Source: Proteus faecis (GTDB lineage: Bacteria; Pseudomonadota; Gammaproteobacteria; Enterobacterales; Enterobacteriaceae). From it: DNA of 40,624 bases. The notes beneath the pieces were generated by a model. The model was not told the DNA's origin. It was given only the letters and a program-made list of their open reading frames with translations, and did no database searches. A program made the position numbers and the translations under genes. This document shows positions 16,966-24,170 of this stretch, one piece after another. The stretch covers positions 1 through 40,624 of the forward strand of contig NZ_PENZ01000009.1 of assembly GCF_003144395.1 (NCBI RefSeq), written 5' to 3'. Within the stretch, counting starts at the first letter, position 1. Each line of letters starts with the position of its first letter.

Positions 16966-17376
16966 ATGTCCATCTCTGACTTATCTCCTGAATTACAAGA
17001 TAAAATTAAAAATTCAATCACACGCGTATCTAAAGTCATATTCCCTACTACAACAAATCACCACTCAACACTCTTTGGTGGCACAGCATTAGCTTGGATG
17101 GATGAGGTTTCATTTATTACCGCCACCCGTTTTAGCCGGAAACGCCTAGTGACGGTTTCAACTGAAAAAATAAATTTTAATCACCCTATTCCATCGGGAA
17201 CGATTATTGAATTAGTAGGTGAAGTTATTCGTGTTGGACGTACAAGTTTGACGGTAAATGTTTCTATTTTTCTTGAGGATATGTATGCAGAAGGTCGTGA
17301 AGAAGTGATCCATGGTCAGTTTAATTTTGTTGCGGTTGATCATGACGGAAAACCAACACCATTATTCGATAAATAA
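16966..17376 (+). CDS. Acyl-CoA thioesterase, hotdog fold (YciA/BACH type)
   Basis: Cytoplasmic acyl-CoA hydrolase, 136 residues and a single hotdog domain. The family signature is visible as HHSTLFGGTALAWMDEVSF, with the catalytic aspartate in the WMDE segment, and VSTEKINFNHPIPSGTIIELVGEV. It is similar to YciA, but the N-terminal extension SISDLSPELQDKIKNSITR is not part of the E. coli protein as I know it. The ATG follows GAAGG. A long hairpin sits directly upstream and might affect translation. Confidence 0.85.
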   Translation: MSISDLSPELQDKIKNSITRVSKVIFPTTTNHHSTLFGGTALAWMDEVSFITATRFSRKRLVTVSTEKINFNHPIPSGTIIELVGEVIRVGRTSLTVNVSIFLEDMYAEGREEVIHGQFNFVAVDHDGKPTPLFDK

Positions 17377-17442
17377 TATCTTATAGAGAGATTTATTATA
17401 CTTTTTATCTTTCTTAATTCAAAACTGCACTATTTTATTAAG

Positions 17443-17470
17443 TTTGTTATTATTTTTTAATAATAACAAA
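17443..17470. repeat. AT-rich inverted repeat downstream of the thioesterase
   Basis: TTTGTTATTAT (17443-17453) pairs perfectly with ATAATAACAAA (17460-17470) across a 6-base spacer. It may terminate the thioesterase transcript, but no T tract follows. Confidence 0.4.
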
Positions 17471-17565
17471 GTATTAAGAACATTAATTTAGATGGATATT
17501 TTTCAATCAAAACAAAATAACCAATAAAATCAATAGATAATAAGATTACTAACATGTAAGGCAAG

Positions 17566-17592
17566 AGTTATCCACAGTTAATGTGGATAACT
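17566..17592. promoter_or_regulatory. Inverted pair of perfect DnaA boxes
   Basis: AGTTATCCACA (17566-17576) and TGTGGATAACT (17582-17592) form an 11-bp inverted repeat around GTTAA. Each arm contains the highest-affinity DnaA box TTATCCACA. It lies 16 bp past the stop of the 105-aa gene, so the same hairpin could act on that transcript, but no T tract is present. Confidence 0.6.
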
Positions 17593-17607
17593 GAATAAAT
17601 CCAAAAA

Positions 17608-17925
17608 TCAAAGAACACAGATTTTTGTTACTACAAATTCAATCTGACACAGAGTCAGTTTCCGTCCTACTATTGCACTTTCAGCAATAACAATATCCGT
17701 TGATTGTGAATACAATCGTCCCACTTCCAACGCTAATTCAATAGTGGGTTCAATCAGTAATATCACCCCGACATCTTCAATATCAACAGGAAAATCGGCA
17801 AAAGTGCTAAGCTGTGCCACTTGTTTTATCTTATTTTTAGCAATTTCTTGCGCTTTTTCCGTTGCAACTTGATTAACTCTTACTTGTTTTTCAAAAACAC
17901 CACCACCAGAATGAAGATAGATCAT
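17608..17925 (-). CDS. Hypothetical protein, 105 aa
   Basis: I do not recognise this protein. It begins MIYLHSGGGVFEKQVRVNQV, continues with a lysine-rich helix (EKAQEIAKNKIKQVAQL) and ends in a hydrophobic, beta-alpha-like half (DVGVILLIEPTIELALEVG, TDIVIAESAIVGRKLTL). No signal peptide, membrane helix or metal motif is visible. The ribosome-binding site is weak (GAGTAAATT) and TATAAT lies just upstream (17937-17942 on +). It is alone on its strand, between the thioesterase and the autotransporter gene. Base composition and codon use look like those of its neighbours, and the reading frame is uninterrupted, which supports a real gene. Confidence 0.55.
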   Translation of the reverse strand: MIYLHSGGGVFEKQVRVNQVATEKAQEIAKNKIKQVAQLSTFADFPVDIEDVGVILLIEPTIELALEVGRLYSQSTDIVIAESAIVGRKLTLCQIEFVVTKICVL

Positions 17926-18059
17926 AATTTACTCATTATAGAAAATAAAGGCTGTTATCTTTATTATTCAAATCAAATGTATAAAAGCCAGTAGATAAAT
18001 AAAAAAGAAACAGCCTTATCCCAATTTTTTCATTCTAATGAACACAATACAAAAGTGCT

Positions 18060-19634
18060 TTACCAACCATAAGAAACACCGCCACCGACAACGCCACGAT
18101 CTTCTGTATTCCATGAAGCAGAAACTCGGATAATGGCACTTTCTGTTATTTGATACTGAGCACCTGTTGCCAATGCATTCGCATCGCGATAATTACCCAC
18201 TCCCACACCTAAACTAAATGTGTGATTAGTTACGTAAGGAATATTAGCCATCGCAGCGACAGAAGCAATACCCGCACTTGCTCTTTTATCTGCCTTATCA
18301 ATTTTATTATCCATATTCTTAAGCGCAATATCATTATCAAGAAAGATATTCTTAAATTTATTATTGGTGTATTCATTTGCAATAGAGATAGAGTCATTTT
18401 TTGATTTTTCGATATATTCCTTCAACGATTCATCTCTTTCATTTATTAGTGAGTTAGTCACATAAATATACTCATTTCCTTTTTGGGTAACATAATTTTG
18501 ATGCTCTTTGGTTAATTTCTCATTATTTTTTCCAATCAAACTTTCCATACCGGATGTTATTTTTCTGATCTCAATATCTGTATAACTATTAGCATTTTTT
18601 TCTGATGCATTAACCTGTCGAGTTGTTGAAAAAGTAATTTCATCTTTAATATTATTAACATGTTTAACTATTTTTTTATCATGCTCATTCACTTTAAAGT
18701 CCGTGTATTCCTTACTCTTATTTTCAGATTCAACAACTCTAGTGTTTATATTTTTTTCTATTCCTTCTTTCATATTATTAACTTTGTTATCAGTATATTG
18801 ATTTGATTTTTTTTCTGCACTTTCAGCAAATTCTTTAGCCTTTAATTCACTTTCTTTTAAGACTATTTCATTTGCTTTTATAATATCGCCTTGTATTACT
18901 TTATTATTTTCATTTATCTGTTGAGTTGTTACTTTAATAACTGTATTTTTTTCTTGCTCTATCTTATTGTAAATAGAGGTATTATTGTCATTAATACGCT
19001 CATCTGTCTCAATAAGGATATTATCTTTTTCTTTCCTTAACTGAGAAACATTAACCGCATCAGTATCTTCTGTACCAGCTGCTACATTAATAATTTGTCG
19101 CTGATTTTTTTCACTGCCAATTGATAATGTATTATTGCGATTATTACTACTTTTATCGCCTAATATAATTGCATTACTTGCAGATCCTGAAGACTTACTA
19201 CCAATAATAACTGAATTATCTGCTTTATCAGAAAGGCGACTACCGCTCCCTAAAATAACACCATTTTCAGCATTATTTATTGCCCCTTTCCCTATACTAA
19301 TTGAATCTTTATTTTCACTATAAGCTTCTGTTCCAATAGAAAGAGAACCTTCGCCGATAGCCATAGCACCACTTCCCAACGATATCGCATTATCACCAAT
19401 AGCTGTACTTTTATGACCTATTGCAGTTGCATTTTCACCTTCGGCTCCTGCATTAGCACCAATTGCTGTTGATTGATCAGAATGTGCCCACGTATTATAT
19501 CCAACTGCCGTAGATTCATTACCATCAGCTTTACTATTCCCCCCTAATAAGGTTGTATTATTTGCATAAGATAAAGGTGATGATAATAATGAAACCACTA
19601 ATAGTTTTATCTTAAAATCTTTATTTTTAATCAT
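18060..19634 (-). CDS. YadA-type trimeric autotransporter adhesin
   Basis: Outer-membrane trimeric adhesin (type Vc secretion), 524 residues. Order: Sec signal peptide 1-24 ending SYA; a YadA-like head at about 30-170 with repeated AIG/SIG units (STAVGYN, STAIGAN, ATAIGHK, SLSIGTE, SISIGKG); the neck INVAAGTEDTDAVNVSQLR near 180-200; a long charged coiled-coil stalk with recurring YTDxKVN-type units (NQYTDNKVN, KEYTDFKVN, NSYTDIEIR); and the membrane anchor in the last 74 residues, starting RASAGIASVAAMANIP and ending in GGGVSYGW with the aromatic C-terminus needed for barrel insertion. Proteus mirabilis makes two such adhesins, AipA and TaaP; this may be one or a third. Transcribed alone; no promoter assigned. 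Confidence 0.93.
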   Translation of the reverse strand: MIKNKDFKIKLLVVSLLSSPLSYANNTTLLGGNSKADGNESTAVGYNTWAHSDQSTAIGANAGAEGENATAIGHKSTAIGDNAISLGSGAMAIGEGSLSIGTEAYSENKDSISIGKGAINNAENGVILGSGSRLSDKADNSVIIGSKSSGSASNAIILGDKSSNNRNNTLSIGSEKNQRQIINVAAGTEDTDAVNVSQLRKEKDNILIETDERINDNNTSIYNKIEQEKNTVIKVTTQQINENNKVIQGDIIKANEIVLKESELKAKEFAESAEKKSNQYTDNKVNNMKEGIEKNINTRVVESENKSKEYTDFKVNEHDKKIVKHVNNIKDEITFSTTRQVNASEKNANSYTDIEIRKITSGMESLIGKNNEKLTKEHQNYVTQKGNEYIYVTNSLINERDESLKEYIEKSKNDSISIANEYTNNKFKNIFLDNDIALKNMDNKIDKADKRASAGIASVAAMANIPYVTNHTFSLGVGVGNYRDANALATGAQYQITESAIIRVSASWNTEDRGVVGGGVSYGW

Positions 19635-19983
19635 ATCTACATCACTCCATAGTTAATAAACTCATATATAGAGTAATATGTATTTTATTTTTTACACGTT
19701 ATATGACTTATGAAATAAACTAATAATGAATTGAAACTCTATTAATTAAAGATAATAACATCAAAATACAATTAACTTTATTATAAATAAAAACCATTAC
19801 TTAATTTATATTTAAATAATAATCAATAACTAAAGAACATTGATAGAAAAAGGAAATGAAAGTTAAATAACCCCATTCATTATTTATAAAAAATAAAATA
19901 TTTCTATTTTTGAGACAATGATCAAATAAAGAATATCTCTAATCTATAAATAACAATGCTATTTATTAAAAGAAATACTAAGT
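19635..19983. other. Very AT-rich spacer upstream of the adhesin gene
   Basis: No ORF with a ribosome-binding site. The stretch must hold the adhesin promoter on the - strand, but many AT hexamers make it impossible to pick one. The high AT content would favour H-NS binding, which is an inference only. Confidence 0.4.
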
Positions 19984-20015
19984 AGAACCCCTAAACTTAT
20001 TTATGCTTAGGGGGG
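19984..20015 (-). terminator. Terminator of the acetyltransferase gene
   Basis: On the - strand CCCCTAA pairs with TTAGGGG (19988-19994 with 20007-20013), followed by TTCTACTT. Confidence 0.65.
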
Positions 20016-20020
20016 TAGTA

Positions 20021-20650
20021 TTATTCAATAAATTGTGCTTCTGCAATTAATAATTTATCAATTGATGATTGACATAAAAGAGGTCTAAGTGTTTCAAATT
20101 TCTTTTCTGACCATTGGTAAATATTTAAAGATAAAAGTTGCTCAATAATCTTGGGTTCAAAACGATATTTAAGGTGTCGTGCAGGTATCCCTCCCACAAT
20201 GCTATAAGGTTCAACATTTTTGGAAACAACACTATTAGCTGCAATAATAGCCCCTTCTCCAACCGTCACACCTGGCATTATCATTGCACGCATTCCTATC
20301 CATACACCATCATGAATATGAGTATCCCCTTTACCAATATAGGCTTCCTCAAGCTTATCCATAAAAGGATAAAGTGAGAACCAATCCATACGGTGAGTAT
20401 GATTTCCACCCATTAATATAACCGCCTGTGCTCCAATACAGACATAATCACCAATATATAATTTATCAATTTCCCACAATGGCTCCCATTGCAGGCTAAC
20501 TTCATCACCATAAAGATAACGAACAACAGAAGTTTCAAAACCATCATCCCAGCAATCACTGTAATAACTGTGTTGCCCTTTAATGATAATGTTTTTATTT
20601 TTAACTGTTTCGTGCAAATATTCTACGCGCGACCAATGTTTATTTTTCAT
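20021..20650 (-). CDS. CatB/Vat-type xenobiotic acetyltransferase
   Basis: Left-handed beta-helix acetyltransferase using acetyl-CoA, 209 residues. The XAT pattern is clear: SYYSDCWD near 28, RYLYGDE, IGDYVCIGAQAVILMGGNHTHRMDW with the catalytic-type histidine near 84-86, then hexapeptide repeats (DGVWIGMRAMIMPGVTVGEGAIIAANSVVSKNV split over several coils) and IVGGIPARHLKYRF. Relatives inactivate chloramphenicol (CatB) or streptogramin A (Vat), but many chromosomal members have no known resistance role, so the substrate is open. The ATG is preceded by a weak GAG held in a small hairpin, with a 19-codon ORF upstream, which suggests possible translational control. It has its own terminator. Confidence 0.85.
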   Translation of the reverse strand: MKNKHWSRVEYLHETVKNKNIIIKGQHSYYSDCWDDGFETSVVRYLYGDEVSLQWEPLWEIDKLYIGDYVCIGAQAVILMGGNHTHRMDWFSLYPFMDKLEEAYIGKGDTHIHDGVWIGMRAMIMPGVTVGEGAIIAANSVVSKNVEPYSIVGGIPARHLKYRFEPKIIEQLLSLNIYQWSEKKFETLRPLLCQSSIDKLLIAEAQFIE

Positions 20651-20653
20651 GAT

Positions 20654-20681
20654 ATGACTCGCAATAAATTTAATGAGTCAT
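20654..20681 (-). promoter_or_regulatory. Hairpin enclosing the acetyltransferase ribosome-binding site
   Basis: In the - strand mRNA, ATGACTC (20681-20675 region) pairs with GAGTCAT (20660-20654). The second arm contains the only SD-like GAG, 7 bases before the ATG at 20650. The arrangement resembles translational attenuators of inducible resistance genes. Confidence 0.35.
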
Positions 20682-20729
20682 CAAAGAATGCTTAAATTCT
20701 CTGATGATGTGTTCGCATTCAAAACACAT
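20670..20729 (-). CDS. Possible leader peptide before the acetyltransferase, 19 aa
   Basis: ATG at 20729 opens MCFECEHIIREFKHSLMTH and stops at TAA 20670-20672, 19 bp before the acetyltransferase ATG. Its last codons (ATG ACT CAT) form the 5' arm of the hairpin that holds the downstream ribosome-binding site, and its start lies in another hairpin (20703-20733, GATGTGTT with AACACATC). No strong SD precedes it. A ribosome pausing at its end would free the downstream site. It could equally be a chance ORF. Confidence 0.25.
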   Translation of the reverse strand: MCFECEHIIREFKHSLMTH

Positions 20730-20847
20730 CGTCTTAAGCAATCCTTGGTTGAAGCAATAAGTTCTTCTTTTTCATCTTGTTTACGACCAATTTATACCAC
20801 GCAATACGCTATGCTTGCAGTTTATCCATATCATCATAAAGGTTATT

Positions 20848-20904
20848 AAAGAAAAAGCCACGGATCGCCTTAATAGTATCCCTCTAGTTATTCCCCCGTG
20901 GCTT
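20848..20904 (-). terminator. Terminator of the flavin oxidoreductase gene
   Basis: On the - strand AAGCCACGG and CCGTGGCTT (20896-20904 with 20855-20863) form a 9-bp stem with a 32-base loop, followed by TTTCTTT. Confidence 0.8.
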
Positions 20905-20911
20905 GATATCA

Positions 20912-22003
20912 CTATTTAAAAAAGTCTTTACTACCATGAGGTGCACAACGTAAATATTGAGGAGCAACGTTGATGGTTTGTTTGAGTTTTTCCGCCGCAT
21001 GCCAAGGCCAACGAGGATCATAAAGAATACCTCGGCCTAAAGCGATAAAGTCAGCCTGCTCTGTAAGTAAAATCGCTTCAGCTTGTTCTGGCTCGGTAAT
21101 TAAACCAACAGTAATAACAGGTAGCTGCGTTTCATTATAAATTGCTTGAGCAAATGGCACTTGGTAATTAGGTCCTAGTTTTATTTCTTGTTTTTCTGAT
21201 AACCCGCCAGAAGAAACATGAATATAATGGCAACCTAATTCTTCAAGATGTTGTGTTAACGCAATAGCACTTTCTAAATCCCAGCCACCTTCAACCCAAT
21301 CTGTTGCAGAAATTCTGACACCCACACAAACATTATCAGAAACTGCATTTTTTACAGCGATAAAGACATCCACTAATAATCGACTACGATTATTGAAATC
21401 GCCACCGTATTGATCTGTTCTGTGATTTGATAATGGAGATAAGAATTCATGCAATAAATATCCATGTGCACCGTGGATCTCAATAACATCAAAGCCTGCT
21501 GATTCAGCTCTTTTAGCTGCATCAACAAAAGCTTGTTTTATTTCTTCAATTTCATCAATATCCAAGGCATGAGGCTGATGATTATTTCCAAAAGGAATTT
21601 CTGAAGGTGCAACTTTTTGCCATCCATTAGGAGAATCTGGCGCTAATGATGCTCCACCATTCCAAGGTAAATCAGTCGATGCTTTACGTCCTGCATGTGC
21701 AATCTGTATACCCATTTTTGCAGGTGAATATTGCTTAATATTATCAACAAGTTTTTTTAATTCACTGCCATGTTGATCAGACCAAATACCTAAATCTTTA
21801 TAACTAATACGACCTCTAGGCTCAACTGCTGTCGCTTCAACAATTACTAACGATGCACCAGACAGTGCTAGTTGCCCATAGTGTATAGTGTGCCATGCTG
21901 TCGGGTAACCTTCTTGTGCTGAATATTGGCACATAGGTGCAACGATAATGCGGTTGTCTAACTGATGGGGGCCTAATTTTTTAGGAGAGAACAACAAGCT
22001 CAT
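20912..22003 (-). CDS. Old-yellow-enzyme NAD(P)H:flavin oxidoreductase (YqjM/XenA type)
   Basis: FMN-dependent ene-reductase of the TIM-barrel OYE family, 363 residues. It belongs to the YqjM/XenA (thermophilic-like) group because of C25 in VAPMCQYSA, which tunes the flavin, and the substrate-binding HGAHGYLLHEFLSP pair near 175. Other landmarks are GIQIAHAGRK, RTDQYGGDFNNRSR, VGVRISATDW and FIALGRGILYDPRWPW. Such enzymes reduce activated alkenes and nitro compounds, often as a detoxification step. The gene stands alone on the - strand. A 29-bp inverted repeat 52-80 bp upstream looks like a repressor operator. Confidence 0.9.
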   Translation of the reverse strand: MSLLFSPKKLGPHQLDNRIIVAPMCQYSAQEGYPTAWHTIHYGQLALSGASLVIVEATAVEPRGRISYKDLGIWSDQHGSELKKLVDNIKQYSPAKMGIQIAHAGRKASTDLPWNGGASLAPDSPNGWQKVAPSEIPFGNNHQPHALDIDEIEEIKQAFVDAAKRAESAGFDVIEIHGAHGYLLHEFLSPLSNHRTDQYGGDFNNRSRLLVDVFIAVKNAVSDNVCVGVRISATDWVEGGWDLESAIALTQHLEELGCHYIHVSSGGLSEKQEIKLGPNYQVPFAQAIYNETQLPVITVGLITEPEQAEAILLTEQADFIALGRGILYDPRWPWHAAEKLKQTINVAPQYLRCAPHGSKDFFK

Positions 22004-22054
22004 TTAAAGCCTCCTGCTACCAATAAGAATTTATGCAAAGAAAAATATCTTCAC

Positions 22055-22083
22055 ACTTGTATATACCATTTAACTATACAAGT
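22055..22083. promoter_or_regulatory. Inverted repeat upstream of the oxidoreductase (candidate operator)
   Basis: ACTTGTAT (22055-22062) and ATACAAGT (22076-22083) are perfect inverted arms around 13 bases. A second palindrome TTCACA-T-TGTGAA lies at 22124-22136. The position before an inducible-type detoxification enzyme suggests a repressor site; the regulator is not in the window. Confidence 0.4.
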
Positions 22084-22137
22084 TTAAGGCTATCGGATCT
22101 TATACATTTAGGCGATGGTTTACTTCACATTGTGAAA

Positions 22138-22174
22138 AACAAAAAGATCAGCATCAATTACTGATCTTTTTGTT
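22138..22174 (-). terminator. Strong terminator of the DUF5713 gene
   Basis: AACAAAAAGATCAG (22138-22151) pairs perfectly with CTGATCTTTTTGTT (22161-22174). Read on the - strand it ends in TTTTTGTTTTTC. The near-symmetry means it could also stop + strand transcripts. Confidence 0.8.
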
Positions 22175-22249
22175 AATTAATCATTAGATTTGACAGGTTG
22201 CACCAATAAGTAAAAATGAGAAAACACAATATGGTTCTCTCGCCTTTTC

Positions 22250-22588
22250 CTACCAATCTCTTGTTGCAATTAATTCTTCTATATCAGCATTTTCAAACCC
22301 ATATTCATCCGCGATGAAGCCAAAATCTTCAGCAATACACTCTCTTGCTACTGTTTCAATTTCGCTCTCTTCTTCATAGAATTCTTCTGCTAATTCATTA
22401 AATTGATCTGTTGTTTCTTGCGTTAAAATATAAAGTTCTGACAAATTTTTAGGTGAAGTGGCTTCTATTTTTACACAAAGCGCTTTTAATAAATCTTGCC
22501 CTTTCTTTACAAGGTGTGTGGGGTAATAATTATCATTGTCCATTTCTTTTAAAAAAGAATGCGTGGCGAGTACTTTATTTTTAATCAT
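22250..22588 (-). CDS. DUF5713-family protein
   Basis: A 112-residue acidic cytoplasmic protein. The motifs NYYPTHLVKKG, the helix-rich ELYILTQETTDQFNELAEEF and the C-terminal ARECIAEDFGFIADEYGFENADIEELIATRDW match the DUF5713 pattern as I recall it; function unknown. It is mostly alpha-helical with no signal peptide or known catalytic motif. The start at 22588 is chosen because AAGGAT lies at normal distance; an ATG 9 nt upstream overlaps that site. It has its own terminator. Confidence 0.6.
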   Translation of the reverse strand: MIKNKVLATHSFLKEMDNDNYYPTHLVKKGQDLLKALCVKIEATSPKNLSELYILTQETTDQFNELAEEFYEEESEIETVARECIAEDFGFIADEYGFENADIEELIATRDW

Positions 22589-22750
22589 GAATAACATCCT
22601 TATCTAAGTATTTATCTTAAGGTCATTAAAGTGCACTTATTATCTTAATTACAGAAAAGTATATTACGTTTCTTAATTAAATGTCTCGCTTTTATTTCTA
22701 TGAATTTATAGAATTCTGCCCAGCAAATAGAAAATAGGCAATGAATTAAA

Positions 22751-23485
22751 ATGACTAAAAAAATACGATTTATCTTTCTTTTTTTGACTATTGCACTACT
22801 CTCTTTTATGATCATTTTAAAATATTTAGAAAGCTCACCTTTAGCAACATGGCATTTCTATGGTAATAACGGTGAATATGTTACAGGTCATTACTACCCA
22901 CCAGCAGAAGATAATGCAACAGATACCGTGATATCCATTCCAGAAAAACCAACTAAAGAAGGTTTAACAATCACGCATTGGGATAATTGTAACATTGATC
23001 TGAATATCGATAATAAAACGCTTTCTATTTCTTATTTTAATAATGGCCTTATCCAAGCTTCATTATCAACAAAAGATACATCTGATATTACATTAACTGA
23101 GCTGTATTTTTATCAACCTGATGATATGCATTGGTCGATAAATCGATTAAAGGATGGAACATACAAGGGTTGGATTTGGGATAATGTTGCAAATCAGCTT
23201 ATTTCCGTCCGTTATCAGGAAGATAAAACAACAATTATTGACGGCACAAAATATACATTAATGCCAGAAAGTTATTGGTTATTTCAACATTGGGCTAATG
23301 GTATGTTAGTGGAAGAGTACACATTAGATGATTTACCAGCAAAAGATGGCTTTATCCCTGATATAGATAAACAAAGACTGGCTCACGCAAAAGCAGAACT
23401 TCAAACTACGGTAAATGAATTGGTGGTGCCATTAAATTTACCATTTAACTTAATGTTGTGGGATAACTCACTTTGTAAGTTATAA
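22751..23485 (+). CDS. Membrane-anchored hypothetical protein, 244 aa
   Basis: I do not recognise this family. The N-terminus is a clear membrane helix or uncleaved signal (about residues 5-24, IRFIFLFLTIALLSFMIILK) with two lysines before it, so the rest should be periplasmic. The remainder is rich in aromatic and beta-forming residues with repeated toxin-MORN-like phrases: NGEYVTGHYYPP, YFNNGLIQASLS, RLKDGTYKGWIWDN, HWANGMLVEEYTLDD. These G-x-Y-x-G/N-G patterns suggest a small beta-sheet repeat domain. A conserved-looking WDNCN and terminal WDNSLCKL hold its two cysteines. It is single, followed by a hairpin. Confidence 0.6.
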   Translation: MTKKIRFIFLFLTIALLSFMIILKYLESSPLATWHFYGNNGEYVTGHYYPPAEDNATDTVISIPEKPTKEGLTITHWDNCNIDLNIDNKTLSISYFNNGLIQASLSTKDTSDITLTELYFYQPDDMHWSINRLKDGTYKGWIWDNVANQLISVRYQEDKTTIIDGTKYTLMPESYWLFQHWANGMLVEEYTLDDLPAKDGFIPDIDKQRLAHAKAELQTTVNELVVPLNLPFNLMLWDNSLCKL

Positions 23486-23493
23486 CATCATGT

Positions 23494-23523
23494 GAAATGC
23501 TCCCAGAGGGTTGGGAGCATTTC
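23494..23523 (+). terminator. Hairpin after the 244-aa gene
   Basis: GAAATGCTCCCA (23494-23505) pairs perfectly with TGGGAGCATTTC (23512-23523). The U tract is short. Confidence 0.65.
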
Positions 23524-24068
23524 TGACACAGAATGATTTAATTTATACTAAATAACACCATCTAATTTCATATAAATTCCTTTTATTAAAAATTAAATTC
23601 CTTTCAAGTAGTTAAGGTTTACTGCAAGAGTATAGATGAATAAAGTAAATAATTTAAATCTAATAAAAATGTTGCACAACAGGGATATATTAAAACATCT
23701 ATTTACTTTCAATAAAAGAATAAGACATCAATTTAATATTTATATTACTCAATGAAATCAATATTTTATATTTAGATTATTTTAAAAGTAAAACCTTATT
23801 TATTGAATATCGATTTATAATAGACTTCACTTTTAAATCTAAAGTAATTTAAACAAAGTATTTAAGTTACTTTAGCATAATAGAGCGAGATATTTATTAT
23901 TCACATTAAGTTTATTACACAAATTCTATCTAAAATAAATCTTTAAAATTAACATTAAATGCCTTAACGCGATAAACATGAAATAAGTAGCATACTTATC
24001 TCAATCTGTTCCTAAAAACTCCAGTCATTTATTTTTAGTAAAACATATTAAATAAAAATTTATCTTAC
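23524..24068. other. AT-rich region without a gene
   Basis: About 545 bp with no ORF that has a ribosome-binding site. The only structure seen is CTAAAGTAA (23839-23847) inverted to TTACTTTAG (23867-23875), which would form a 9-bp stem. No terminator with a T tract was found, so a small RNA gene is not supported. Confidence 0.4.
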
Positions 24069-24085
24069 ATTAAGAGTTCATTAAT
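24069..24085 (+). promoter_or_regulatory. PmrA/QseB-like direct repeat
   Basis: ATTAAG-AGTTC-ATTAAT is a tandem half-site with 11-bp period, close to the PmrA-type consensus YTTAAK-N5-YTTAAK. It lies 27 bp before the -35 of the response-regulator gene, where an autoregulating OmpR-family protein would bind. Confidence 0.4.
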
Positions 24086-24111
24086 CACACCTTACTTTGT
24101 ATTTTATTATA

Positions 24112-24140
24112 TTGCTCAATTTTTATTTGGCTCTTATACT
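24112..24140 (+). promoter_or_regulatory. Promoter of the two-component operon
   Basis: TTGCTC (24112-24117) and TATACT (24135-24140) with a 17-bp spacer. The start would be near 24147, leaving a leader of about 24 nt. Confidence 0.55.
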
Positions 24141-24170
24141 TTCTTAAGACAATTTTAGATAGGTATTATC

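Noticed and set aside
17608..17925. Resemblance of the 105-aa protein's second half to a BMC shell domain
   Set aside because: Only a loose beta-alpha pattern fits. The typical glycine motifs and any microcompartment neighbours are missing.
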